Origin: Chitinophagaceae bacterium
GTDB lineage: Bacteria > Bacteroidota > Bacteroidia > Chitinophagales > Chitinophagaceae
Direction: 5' to 3'
DNA length: 64,000 bases
NCBI GenBank assembly: GCA_025360525.1
Contig: JANYCA010000012.1
Span: 36,873 to 100,872 of the forward strand
Position numbers and translations under genes: made by a program. How positions within the stretch are numbered: position 1 is the first letter of the stretch; every line of letters begins with the position of its first letter. This document shows, piece by piece, positions 28,788 through 36,561 of this stretch. The notes beneath the pieces were generated by a model. That model was not told the DNA's origin, searched no databases, and saw nothing but the letters and a program-made list of their open reading frames with translations.

Positions 28788-29475
28788 TTTTTATCTGTGA
28801 TGGCAGTTCACTCAAATCATCGATGATTGCATCCGGACCATAAAACTCCAATTCTTTTCTTGTAAATGAACCGGTAGTAACGGACACCACTAGCCCACAA
28901 CCTGCTCTTCTGCCTTCGGCAATATCCACTTCTGTATCACCCACTTTTACAATGGTAGCTGCATCTGCAATACCAGTCGCTTTCATAATAGCTTTTATCA
29001 TATCTGCAGATGGACGGCCATTTTCCACTTCATCGCTGCTGATAATAAAATCTATCAGCGTGTTATCATGCCACCCAACTCTTTCGAGTATGGTGTCTGT
29101 TATCAGTTTTGAAAAACCAGTGTTCAATGCCACTTTAATATCATTATCCTGCAGCCATTTAAAAATTGATTCTGCACTTTCCATTGGCAGTATCTCTTTG
29201 GAATGCTCATAAAAATCAATCATGGTTTCAATGAATGTGTCGTGAATTTCATTAATGAGATTTTCACTTTCTATGATACTGCCGGGATAATTGGACTGCA
29301 GCAAATCATTAATGGCTATCATTTTTTTATAGCCCATTACTTTATTCGCCTGGTCCTTATTAATCGGGTAGCCATGCTTTTGCATCGCATACATAAAAGC
29401 TTCGGCCACATTCGATTTGTCCTGGATGGTGGTACCGGCCATATCAAACACTACTAACTGAAAGGTTGGTTGCAT
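28768..29475 (-). CDS. PhnX-like HAD hydrolase (phosphonatase-like, TIGR03351 type)
   Basis: A 235-residue HAD enzyme. Motif I is VVFDMAGTT: the nucleophile Asp11 is followed by Ala13 instead of the usual second Asp, which is the mark of phosphonoacetaldehyde hydrolases. In the cap, VMGYKKMIAINDLL puts Lys51 where PhnX has its Schiff-base lysine (alignment by eye). Motif III/IV acids are in KVGDTEVDIAEGRRAGC. Expected reaction: hydrolysis of a C-P bond in a phosphono-aldehyde to aldehyde plus phosphate. It lies between the PhnZ-like and MFS genes. Confidence 0.87.
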   Translation of the reverse strand: MQPTFQLVVFDMAGTTIQDKSNVAEAFMYAMQKHGYPINKDQANKVMGYKKMIAINDLLQSNYPGSIIESENLINEIHDTFIETMIDFYEHSKEILPMESAESIFKWLQDNDIKVALNTGFSKLITDTILERVGWHDNTLIDFIISSDEVENGRPSADMIKAIMKATGIADAATIVKVGDTEVDIAEGRRAGCGLVVSVTTGSFTRKELEFYGPDAIIDDLSELPSQIKNVVVAN

Positions 29476-29501
29476 ATCGTTATTTATACCTGGTTAAATG
29501 G

Positions 29502-30074
29502 TTATTGTTTTTGCAGATAGTTTATCATTAAGTCTTTGAAATAACTAATTGGCTGCAGCGGCAAATTTTCTTCTTTGGCCAGCTCATCCCAACGGCGCAT
29601 TGCTATAAACTCTTCGAACAAATTGTCCTGTTCAAAAAGCATCGCTTCGTCGTAATTCATTTTTCCGCCCTGGAACTCCAGTGTCTTTTTACTGGCTTCC
29701 GAAAGCCCTTGGTAATATTCATGATATTTAAAAGTGAGGTAACGCTTTGCTGATACATGATTTTCCACCAGCCGTGCAATCCTTTCACTAAACCCTCTTT
29801 TACGTAAAAAGTTAGCGCCAATCTTTTCATGATTCATTACACCGAAGCCATTCATATCTGTTGTAATGTAAGAGGCTGCACAGATATGCCCAATATCGTG
29901 AAGAAAAGCAGCCAGCACTATTTCATCATCATAGCCACCTGCTTTTGCCAACTGTGCAGCCTGCACCATGTGCTCCAGCTGAGAAACTTTTTCACCTGCG
30001 TATTCCTTGCTGCCATGTTTTTGATAGAGCTCAACTATTTCTTCCACTACCGGAATAATACTTTTTTCAGTCAT
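29502..30074 (-). CDS. PhnZ-like HD-domain diiron oxygenase
   Basis: A 190-residue HD protein of the phosphonate-degradation group (TIGR03276). All residues I know from PhnZ are present at matching spacing: iron ligands His35, His59, Asp60, His82, His106 and Asp163, the lid pair Tyr25/Glu28 in YAGEKVSQLEH, and phosphonate contacts Lys110 and Arg160. PhnZ cleaves the C-P bond of (R)-2-amino-1-hydroxyethylphosphonate with O2 to give glycine and phosphate. The hydroxylase PhnY that normally supplies that substrate is not in this window. It starts 25 bp after SusD. Confidence 0.9.
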   Translation of the reverse strand: MTEKSIIPVVEEIVELYQKHGSKEYAGEKVSQLEHMVQAAQLAKAGGYDDEIVLAAFLHDIGHICAASYITTDMNGFGVMNHEKIGANFLRKRGFSERIARLVENHVSAKRYLTFKYHEYYQGLSEASKKTLEFQGGKMNYDEAMLFEQDNLFEEFIAMRRWDELAKEENLPLQPISYFKDLMINYLQKQ

Positions 30075-30099
30075 AAACCTGATTGATAGTTCTTAAAAA

Positions 30100-31677
30100 T
30101 TATTTGATGATCCACATTTTTGCATTGATATCATCATTACCAGCATACTGGCTTTGTATAGCAGCTTTGGCATTTACACCATTTGTTGCTAACTCATTTG
30201 ATGGATACTGGTAACGCAATGGAATGATACCACTGTTGCCTGTTCCTGAACCTGCTAAGAAAGCAGGAACTCCCGTTCTGCGCCATTGATAATAAGCCTC
30301 TAAACCAGAATTACGGGCCAAAGTTAAATAGCGCTGCGTTAAAATCTGATTTAATCCTGCAGCATTATTTCCTGCATAAGCAACAGCAGGCTGAGCAAAA
30401 TAATCGTTGTAATTAAAAGTAACATTGTAGCTGATATAGTCACCAGGTGCTAATGTTTTAAGAAAACTAACTGTATTAGCCCCATCATTTACACCATAAA
30501 AAGCAAACATAGTTTTGATGCCTTTTTGATACCAATCACCAGCATTTCCAGTAACCCAACCACGGTTAATTGCTTCTGATATATTCAGGCACATTTCAGG
30601 ATAACCAACTAAAAAAGTATTCTCTCCGGTATAACCATCATAATAACGCTTACGACCAATAGTTGAATATTTTAAAGCGGTAACATTAACACCTAATGAA
30701 CTCATATTTTCTCCATTAGGGCCACCAACAAAAGATTTAAATGATGTATCGGAGAAACCCAGGCCACGTGCAGGATCAGCAACCTTCATAGCCCGTAAAT
30801 CATTTAAACCAGACAATGTATTTAACCAGGTAGCTGCTACACAAAGACGCAATGCATCGTTACCATAATTATTCTTATTGTTTGGATAAAAATTGTAAGC
30901 AGCATTGTACACATACTCCAGGTTATCTGACAAATCTGTCATAATAGGATACTTGGTAGGATTGCCGATAACTTCACTAAATTTTTGCTTAACACCTAAA
31001 TCCGCATCAGCTTCTTTCTTACTTAATTCAATTAAAACCCGGAGCTTAAAAGTGTTTACAACCTTTTGCCATTGCTTTAGTGTTTGCAAAGGATCTTTAC
31101 CTCCACTAATTCTTTCTTTGAAATAAAAATCTCCCAATATTGAACTGTTTGATGCAGCAATTAAAGCAGCTAATTGCGTATTGGATTCTTCCAACAATTG
31201 CAATGACTGCTTAAAAACATCCTTCTGCGTATCATATTTTGGAGTTGGATTATCCAACCCTTTCATTGCTTCACTCATTGGTAAATCGCCTACTTTCAAG
31301 CTCATTCCAACAAAAATATACGCCTTAAAAAATTTGCCTAAAGCTGCATAAGGATTGTTGGGGCCAGATGCTTTTTCGGCTTCTTTTTCCATGGCAACTA
31401 CATTGCGTAATGTACCGTACTCAAGGTTTGCAGCACCAGTCCAATACTCATTTGTACCGTAGTAGGTGTAAGACGATAATGTAAATTGACCGAACTTATC
31501 TTCATCTCCGGCAGGAAAAACAACAATGTCATTCTCAATCTGCCTTAATAAAAGGTAAGCCGGAACTGAGATAGGCTTGTTAGGATCTACTGAATAGTCC
31601 TCAAATTTTTTGTTGCAACCGGCCGCTAAAACTAGTACAGTCAGCGCAAGTATTGGAAATAATATATTCTTTTTCAT
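30100..31677 (-). CDS. SusD-like outer-membrane lipoprotein of the phosphonate operon
   Basis: A 525-residue lipoprotein: the lipobox LAAGC gives Cys21 as the mature N terminus, followed by FEDYSVDPNKP typical of the SusD-like_2 family, alpha-helical TPR-like segments, and a C-terminal RYLTLARNSGLEAYYQWRRTGVPAF block. SusD proteins cap the SusC channel and bind the ligand at the cell surface. Located 39 bp after SusC and 25 bp before the PhnZ-like gene, it probably captures a phosphonate-containing molecule; the ligand is inferred from the operon. Confidence 0.88.
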   Translation of the reverse strand: MKKNILFPILALTVLVLAAGCNKKFEDYSVDPNKPISVPAYLLLRQIENDIVVFPAGDEDKFGQFTLSSYTYYGTNEYWTGAANLEYGTLRNVVAMEKEAEKASGPNNPYAALGKFFKAYIFVGMSLKVGDLPMSEAMKGLDNPTPKYDTQKDVFKQSLQLLEESNTQLAALIAASNSSILGDFYFKERISGGKDPLQTLKQWQKVVNTFKLRVLIELSKKEADADLGVKQKFSEVIGNPTKYPIMTDLSDNLEYVYNAAYNFYPNNKNNYGNDALRLCVAATWLNTLSGLNDLRAMKVADPARGLGFSDTSFKSFVGGPNGENMSSLGVNVTALKYSTIGRKRYYDGYTGENTFLVGYPEMCLNISEAINRGWVTGNAGDWYQKGIKTMFAFYGVNDGANTVSFLKTLAPGDYISYNVTFNYNDYFAQPAVAYAGNNAAGLNQILTQRYLTLARNSGLEAYYQWRRTGVPAFLAGSGTGNSGIIPLRYQYPSNELATNGVNAKAAIQSQYAGNDDINAKMWIIK

Positions 31678-31716
31678 TTGATGTATTTAATAATTTAAGT
31701 GGGTTTTTTTGTTAGT

Positions 31717-34700
31717 TTAAAAAACAAAATTTACGTTGAAACCATAGCTACGGGTAGTGGGCGTTTGCAGGTTATATTCCCTGCTGTTTCCACTATATAT
31801 ACTACGACCAGAATATTGATCTACATCCATATCCTTAAAGCGTGATGGGAAAAAATACAAGAGGTTGCGACCTACTAACGAAACATCTATTTTAGAAATA
31901 AACGAACCCTTGCCAAGATATCTTTGTGGTACTGAGTAGGTTAAAACTACCTCTCTTAATTTGGCATAGGTTTTAGCTACTGAAGTATGTTCAAAATCGT
32001 TGAAGAAACTACTTACGTAGTCCTGAATAGATTGAATTTTAGAGGCGTTTGGATTAAATTTAAGGGCACTTAAATTTGTAATAACACCAGTAACAGGATC
32101 ATACGTAATAGCAGTTCCATTAGAAATCTGAACTCCCTCCCCTACATAAGTTCCAACAAAATTGGGAGCTGTTTCAAACTTACCAAGGCTTTGGTTGTAC
32201 ACTATGTTTTGGGCTTCAATAGCTCTAGCTGCACCAACTGCACCTTGTACGGTAAAAATATTACTTCCACCTTCAATACCTTTTCTCATCACACGATCCT
32301 GAATAATTCCACCTACCTTACCATCAAACTGAAAGGATATACTGAAGGTTTTATAAGTAAACTTATTACCTACTGACCAGCTCCATCTTACATCGGAATT
32401 ACCTACGTACTGTGCTTTCGGTAAATAAACAGGATATCCATCACTATTGTTAATTACCTGTCCTTCGGCTGTTTTAGCTGTTACACCGGCAAATAATTTA
32501 TCAACCCTATCTCCCTGGCGAAACTGATAGTTTTCAAAGTTGGATGGCAATTCTTTAAAAACTTCTTTAAATGTGGACCAGTTAACCATTACATCCCATC
32601 TAAATCCCGTTTTTTGTTGAATAGGTGTACCAACAAGAGAAACCTCAGCACCCGTTAATTGCGTTTTGATGGCATTAGTTGTTAAACCTGTAATACCGGT
32701 AGTTTGAGATACCGGAGAATTTACAATGCCGGGGCCTCTTAAATTGCTGTAATACGTTGCGCTTAAACCCAACCTGTTTTGCAAAAATTTAATATCCATA
32801 CCAATTTCTTTACTGCTTAATACAGAAGATTTGATATTTGGATCAATTACATTACCCGGCGCATAAGCACCTGTTTGGTTATTGTAAACCGTACCAATTG
32901 TATAAGCAGGTGTAGATAATGCACCACCTACAGATGGGCCGCCATATGCAGTTATATAAGGATTGCCATATCCAATTGGATAAAATGCCGGCCCAACATA
33001 CGAATCTGTATTGGCTGCTTTTGCTGTTGCATAACTGGCTCTTAACTTTAGGAAACTGATTGCTTTTGGCAAATAAATATAATCTGACACCGCAGTAGCT
33101 ACAGAAACAGAAGGATAGAAATAAGTATTATTATTAAACAATAAAGTAGAGTTTTTGTCAACCCTGCCAGTGGTAGTAATTGATAAATATTTTTTGTAAT
33201 CAAGACTAAGTGAGTAATAAGCACTTAATACCAACATATTTGAATTGTAACTGTATGCTTTGATTGCATTCAATGAATTGGCAAATGAATATAAGCCCGG
33301 CACATTCAAATAATCTGTAGTTGTAAAACTTGAATTATAAGAGAAGCTACGTGCATTTACACCTGCAACAGCATCAATTGCAAATCCATCTTTTATTTTA
33401 CCATTGTATTTTATCAGACCTTCTACGTTGTTATCAAATAAAGAACGCCTGTCTTCCCTATAATCACCACGGTTTCCTTCTCTGCCGTAAGGGTGAGCAG
33501 AATAAGGCAATTTTTCATTCCTTAATACATCGTTGGTACTTACGTTTGCTCTTACAACAGCTTCAAAATGCGTGTTGGGAGTGTAAGTTAAAGCTGCACT
33601 ACCATATACATCCGTTTTATAATGACCACGTAACCATTCATAACTCATAAAGTAAGGATTATGGTAACGCTGGTATTCTGCAAAAATTGACTGAACACCT
33701 TCTTTACCAGGCTGCCAGTAATTTTTCATATCGTCAATATTCCAATCGGCACCCGTCCATACAGTTACACTATAAATTACACTGTTTGGGCCATAAGACA
33801 CATCGGGAATATTTGGAGTAGCTTGTCTGTTATAGTTTAAGTTACCTTCTACTTTAAATTTACTGCTCAGTTTATAACTGGTATTAATGTTGAAATTGTA
33901 GGTATTTAATTTTGTATTGGGTATGATACCTCTTTGATAGCTATTTGAAAGTGACAATCTGATACTGCCTTTATCGTTGGCAGCAGAAAAACTCAGGTTA
34001 TTGGTTGTTAACAATCCAGCCTGAATAAATCTTTTGAGATTATCCACACCAACGGCATTGTAGGGTGTACTTGTTCTTATTCCAGTAACAGGATCAATAG
34101 GACTATTATATTGCGGAAGCAACTGACCATTTAATGCAGGGCCCCAAACATCATAATCACCATCACCAATTCCACCTCCTTTACCATCACCAAATTTGTA
34201 TTGAGAATAGTCTCCGCCGCCGTATAAAACCTGTGTTTTAGGTAATGCAATAAAGCCTTTGTTAACCTGGTTGCTAGAGTTAAATTCGATAGTATACCCT
34301 TTTGCATTTTGCTTACCTTTTTTGGTAGTAATTAAAATGGCACCGTTTTGTGCACGCCCACCATAAATAGCAGTAGCAGCAAGACCTTTTAATATGGTAT
34401 AAGTTTCAATATCATCGGGGCTGATATTCCAGGTGTCGGAAGTAATGGGAATACCATCTACTACATACAAGTTGATATTTTGACCACGAAAAGAAACGGC
34501 AGGAGCAGCCAATAACTCCTGATTGATAGCAACATCCAAACCAGCTACTTTACCAGCCAATCCGTTGATAGGATTTGGTTCTCTTGCTTTAATCAAATCT
34601 GCGCCTTTTACTTCCTGCACAGCATATCCTAATTTCTTTTGCTCTCTTTTAATACCGATACCAGTTACAACCACTTCGCTCAGCTGTTTATTTTCTGCAT

Positions 34701-35001
34701 TTAACCGAACGGAAATTTCATCGCCGTTGGCAGTTACCTGCTGGCTTTCATAGCCTATAAAACTGATCATCAGTTTTTCACCTTTAGCGGCTGAAATTTC
34801 GAACGATCCGTCTTGTTTGGTTACGGTAGTTTTGTTAGAACGTTGTGCAGTAATGGTTGCACTTTCTACCGGCGAACCATTGCTTGCATCTACCACCTTT
34901 CCTTTAATGAGGATGGATTGGGCATTAATAATTTGGGAGGAGCATAGTATTACTACAGTAAGTAGCAATAGCTTTCGTACATGGGAGATAATTTGCTTCA
35001 T
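31717..35001 (-). CDS. SusC-like TonB-dependent transporter of the phosphonate operon
   Basis: A 1094-residue SusC family protein. It has a signal peptide (LLLLTVVILCSSQIINAQ), a carboxypeptidase-regulatory-like domain (IKGKVVDASNGSPVESATI), the TonB-box region LSEVVVTGIG, a plug with VDGIPITSD and ILKGLAATAIYGGRAQNGAILITTKKG, and a 22-strand barrel ending in an aromatic residue (NVNFVF). It imports what SusD captures, powered by TonB. A TAnnTTTG box and an 11-bp repeat array lie directly upstream. First structural gene of the phosphonate operon. Confidence 0.92.
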   Translation of the reverse strand: MKQIISHVRKLLLLTVVILCSSQIINAQSILIKGKVVDASNGSPVESATITAQRSNKTTVTKQDGSFEISAAKGEKLMISFIGYESQQVTANGDEISVRLNAENKQLSEVVVTGIGIKREQKKLGYAVQEVKGADLIKAREPNPINGLAGKVAGLDVAINQELLAAPAVSFRGQNINLYVVDGIPITSDTWNISPDDIETYTILKGLAATAIYGGRAQNGAILITTKKGKQNAKGYTIEFNSSNQVNKGFIALPKTQVLYGGGDYSQYKFGDGKGGGIGDGDYDVWGPALNGQLLPQYNSPIDPVTGIRTSTPYNAVGVDNLKRFIQAGLLTTNNLSFSAANDKGSIRLSLSNSYQRGIIPNTKLNTYNFNINTSYKLSSKFKVEGNLNYNRQATPNIPDVSYGPNSVIYSVTVWTGADWNIDDMKNYWQPGKEGVQSIFAEYQRYHNPYFMSYEWLRGHYKTDVYGSAALTYTPNTHFEAVVRANVSTNDVLRNEKLPYSAHPYGREGNRGDYREDRRSLFDNNVEGLIKYNGKIKDGFAIDAVAGVNARSFSYNSSFTTTDYLNVPGLYSFANSLNAIKAYSYNSNMLVLSAYYSLSLDYKKYLSITTTGRVDKNSTLLFNNNTYFYPSVSVATAVSDYIYLPKAISFLKLRASYATAKAANTDSYVGPAFYPIGYGNPYITAYGGPSVGGALSTPAYTIGTVYNNQTGAYAPGNVIDPNIKSSVLSSKEIGMDIKFLQNRLGLSATYYSNLRGPGIVNSPVSQTTGITGLTTNAIKTQLTGAEVSLVGTPIQQKTGFRWDVMVNWSTFKEVFKELPSNFENYQFRQGDRVDKLFAGVTAKTAEGQVINNSDGYPVYLPKAQYVGNSDVRWSWSVGNKFTYKTFSISFQFDGKVGGIIQDRVMRKGIEGGSNIFTVQGAVGAARAIEAQNIVYNQSLGKFETAPNFVGTYVGEGVQISNGTAITYDPVTGVITNLSALKFNPNASKIQSIQDYVSSFFNDFEHTSVAKTYAKLREVVLTYSVPQRYLGKGSFISKIDVSLVGRNLLYFFPSRFKDMDVDQYSGRSIYSGNSREYNLQTPTTRSYGFNVNFVF

Positions 35002-35027
35002 AAATCAAAAATTTAGTTTTGAGACTG

Positions 35028-35035
35028 CAAATCTA
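35028..35035 (-). promoter_or_regulatory. -7 box of the phosphonate operon
   Basis: On the minus strand TAGATTTG fits TAnnTTTG exactly, 26 bp upstream of the SusC ATG. It is separated by exactly 8 bp from the repeat array at 35044, the same spacing as at the TonB receptor promoter. Confidence 0.6.
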
Positions 35036-35043
35036 CCCTCCCT

Positions 35044-35098
35044 ATGTTACGGAATAATTGTGCTAATATTAACGAAATGTAAAGTAATTGTAAACAAA
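35044..35098. promoter_or_regulatory. Candidate Pho box: 11-bp repeat array upstream of the phosphonate operon
   Basis: Five consecutive 11-bp units on the + strand: ATGTTACGGAA, TAATTGTGCTA, ATATTAACGAA, ATGTAAAGTAA, TTGTAAACAAA. Units 1, 3, 4 and 5 share the (A/T)TxTxAxxxAA pattern, and unit 2 is poor. Unit 1 is one base from a unit of the array at 40846. Direct repeats of one helical turn next to the promoter are the known layout of PhoB/PhoP binding sites. Confidence 0.55.
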
Positions 35099-35117
35099 TT
35101 GGGCTTAATAGCGAGAA

Positions 35118-35133
35118 ATGTTAACCAAGGTTA
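35118..35133. promoter_or_regulatory. Candidate operator, inverted repeat TTAACC-AA-GGTTAA
   Basis: A 6-bp inverted repeat with a 2-bp spacer at 35121-35134, between the XRE-cupin gene and SusC and outside the 11-bp array. It is a possible binding site for the adjacent regulator. Short palindromes like this can occur by chance. Confidence 0.3.
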
Positions 35134-35167
35134 AACAAATAAAAAATTGGAGATTATTGCCGTTGTT

Positions 35168-35749
35168 TTATTCAGCCTTTTGCTTAAAGATATAAATAAC
35201 CAGCATCAGGGCATCTTCTTCGCCCCTGTTGCAAGGATTGTGCAATTCTGCCCCATCAAAAAACAGTGAATCACCTTCTTCCATACTGTAGGTTTCATCT
35301 GCTATAATATAATCTACGCTACCATTTAAAAGGTACTTAAATTCAAAAGCATCGGTACTTACCATTTCTCTTTTAGCACCTTTTTCCAGGCGCAGCAGTA
35401 CAAAATCTGCATGATAATTATGAATAGTGGTAGATAGCAGGCGTTGGTAATAAAAACCCTTTGCATTTTCCTTTTCAAATGCCTGGTATTGCTCTTTCTT
35501 TTTAAATATTACATTACTTTCTTTCGGATGCAGGTTGATGTCTTTAAAAAATTCATTAAAATCTACCTGTAGTGATTTTATCAGGTTTAGCAATACATTC
35601 AATGATGGGATAGTACGACTGTTTTCTACCTGGCTTAACATTCCTTTGGATACACCTGCTACATCTGCCAATTGCTGCAATGTGATGTCCTTTTCCTTAC
35701 GGATATCTTTAAGGCGTTTGCTTATTTGAATGATGATATCTTCCTGCAT
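35168..35749 (-). CDS. XRE-family regulator with C-terminal cupin
   Basis: A 193-residue regulator. The N-terminal helix-turn-helix (about residues 8-65) contains ITLQQLADVAGVSKGMLSQVENSRTIPSLNVLLNLI. The C-terminal cupin (about 110-190) includes MEEGDSLFFDGAELHNPCNRG and would bind a small ligand. Such HTH-cupin proteins often regulate the neighbouring catabolic genes. It lies 166 bp upstream of SusC on the same strand, so it may sense the phosphonate or a breakdown product. The ligand is unknown. Confidence 0.88.
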   Translation of the reverse strand: MQEDIIIQISKRLKDIRKEKDITLQQLADVAGVSKGMLSQVENSRTIPSLNVLLNLIKSLQVDFNEFFKDINLHPKESNVIFKKKEQYQAFEKENAKGFYYQRLLSTTIHNYHADFVLLRLEKGAKREMVSTDAFEFKYLLNGSVDYIIADETYSMEEGDSLFFDGAELHNPCNRGEEDALMLVIYIFKQKAE

Positions 35750-35811
35750 TTTATAGAATTATTGGATAAAAAAAATTATTTACCTACGCCTATTATACTA
35801 CCTTATCAGCA

Positions 35812-36216
35812 CTATTTTTTTACTGCCTCCAGCAATTTTTTTGCTTCTGCTGATAAAGCTGTTGCCACCGTTTTTCCATTCAGTAAAAAAGAAAATTGGG
35901 TGCAATCGGCTTTATTCATTCTAAACTCAATATCCTGCACTACCCGATTTTTTTTAAAATAATGAATGGAGCCATCTACACCGCAATTGGTTGTATATGT
36001 TGCGCCAGCAGTGGTTATCAGGTTTGTCAATTGATCGAGTGTTTGTTTATCCCGGATGATTTTTACGACTTCAACTGTATCCATAGTACCATCTCCCTTA
36101 AAATAATTTATGGCAACACTATCAGCATCTACTATACGTTCCTTTAATTGTTTACCGGCATTATTGCAAGAGATAAACAGGAGACTTAATATAAAAAATG
36201 TGATTATTTTTTTCAT
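35812..36216 (-). CDS. Small hypothetical lipoprotein
   Basis: A 134-residue lipoprotein: signal peptide with lipobox LFISC (Cys17), then a globular domain with two further cysteines (TTNCGVDGS, MNKADCTQF). No family recognised. ATG 36216 gives a normal signal peptide and is preferred over an upstream in-frame codon at 36267. It sits 62 bp upstream of the XRE-cupin gene on the same strand; a functional link is not clear. Confidence 0.65.
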   Translation of the reverse strand: MKKIITFFILSLLFISCNNAGKQLKERIVDADSVAINYFKGDGTMDTVEVVKIIRDKQTLDQLTNLITTAGATYTTNCGVDGSIHYFKKNRVVQDIEFRMNKADCTQFSFLLNGKTVATALSAEAKKLLEAVKK

Positions 36217-36262
36217 GTCGTAAATATAGTACAAAGCCCCTTTAGGTATAAACCAAAAACAA

Positions 36263-36288
36263 ACCACCCGTTAAGATTAACGGGTGGT
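36263..36288 (-). terminator. Hairpin, possible minus-strand terminator or attenuator
   Basis: ACCACCCGTTA-AGAT-TAACGGGTGGT is a perfect 11-bp stem with a 4-nt loop. On the minus strand it is followed by TTGTTTTTGG, a weak U-tract. No gene ends directly before it; it lies 47 bp upstream of the lipoprotein start. Confidence 0.45.
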
Positions 36289-36512
36289 ACAAGCAGTTGG
36301 AAATTGCTATTCGCTTAAGGAACTTGTTTAGATTGCTATGTTTTTTTATGAGAAGGCGGCTGTAATTAATAGATGCAAGGTATTGTGGCATTGTTATTTC
36401 AACATTAAGCAGAGGTTACCATATCATTAAGCAACAAAATGGTTAAACATTTTTATAACCTTGCAGGCAGCGATAACATTTTTCCAGTAACATAAATTTA
36501 TGTGAAGCATAA

Positions 36513-36545
36513 AAAAAGCAGCTATAACAGCTGCTCTTTTTCAAA
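36513..36545 (-). terminator. Terminator after the beta-helix lipoprotein gene
   Basis: AGCAGCT-ATAAC-AGCTGCT flanked by A and T runs. On the minus strand the stem is followed by seven T, 17 bp after the stop at 36562. Confidence 0.8.
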
Positions 36546-36561
36546 AAAATTATAAAAGGTA

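Larger units (their letters stand above)
36217..36561. other. 345-bp intergenic stretch with two hairpins
   Basis: No coding frame is convincing. It holds a perfect 11-bp hairpin (36263-36288), a 14-bp palindrome ACATAAATTTATGT (36490-36503), and the terminator at 36513-36545 belonging to the beta-helix gene. The rest shows nothing recognisable. Confidence 0.6.
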
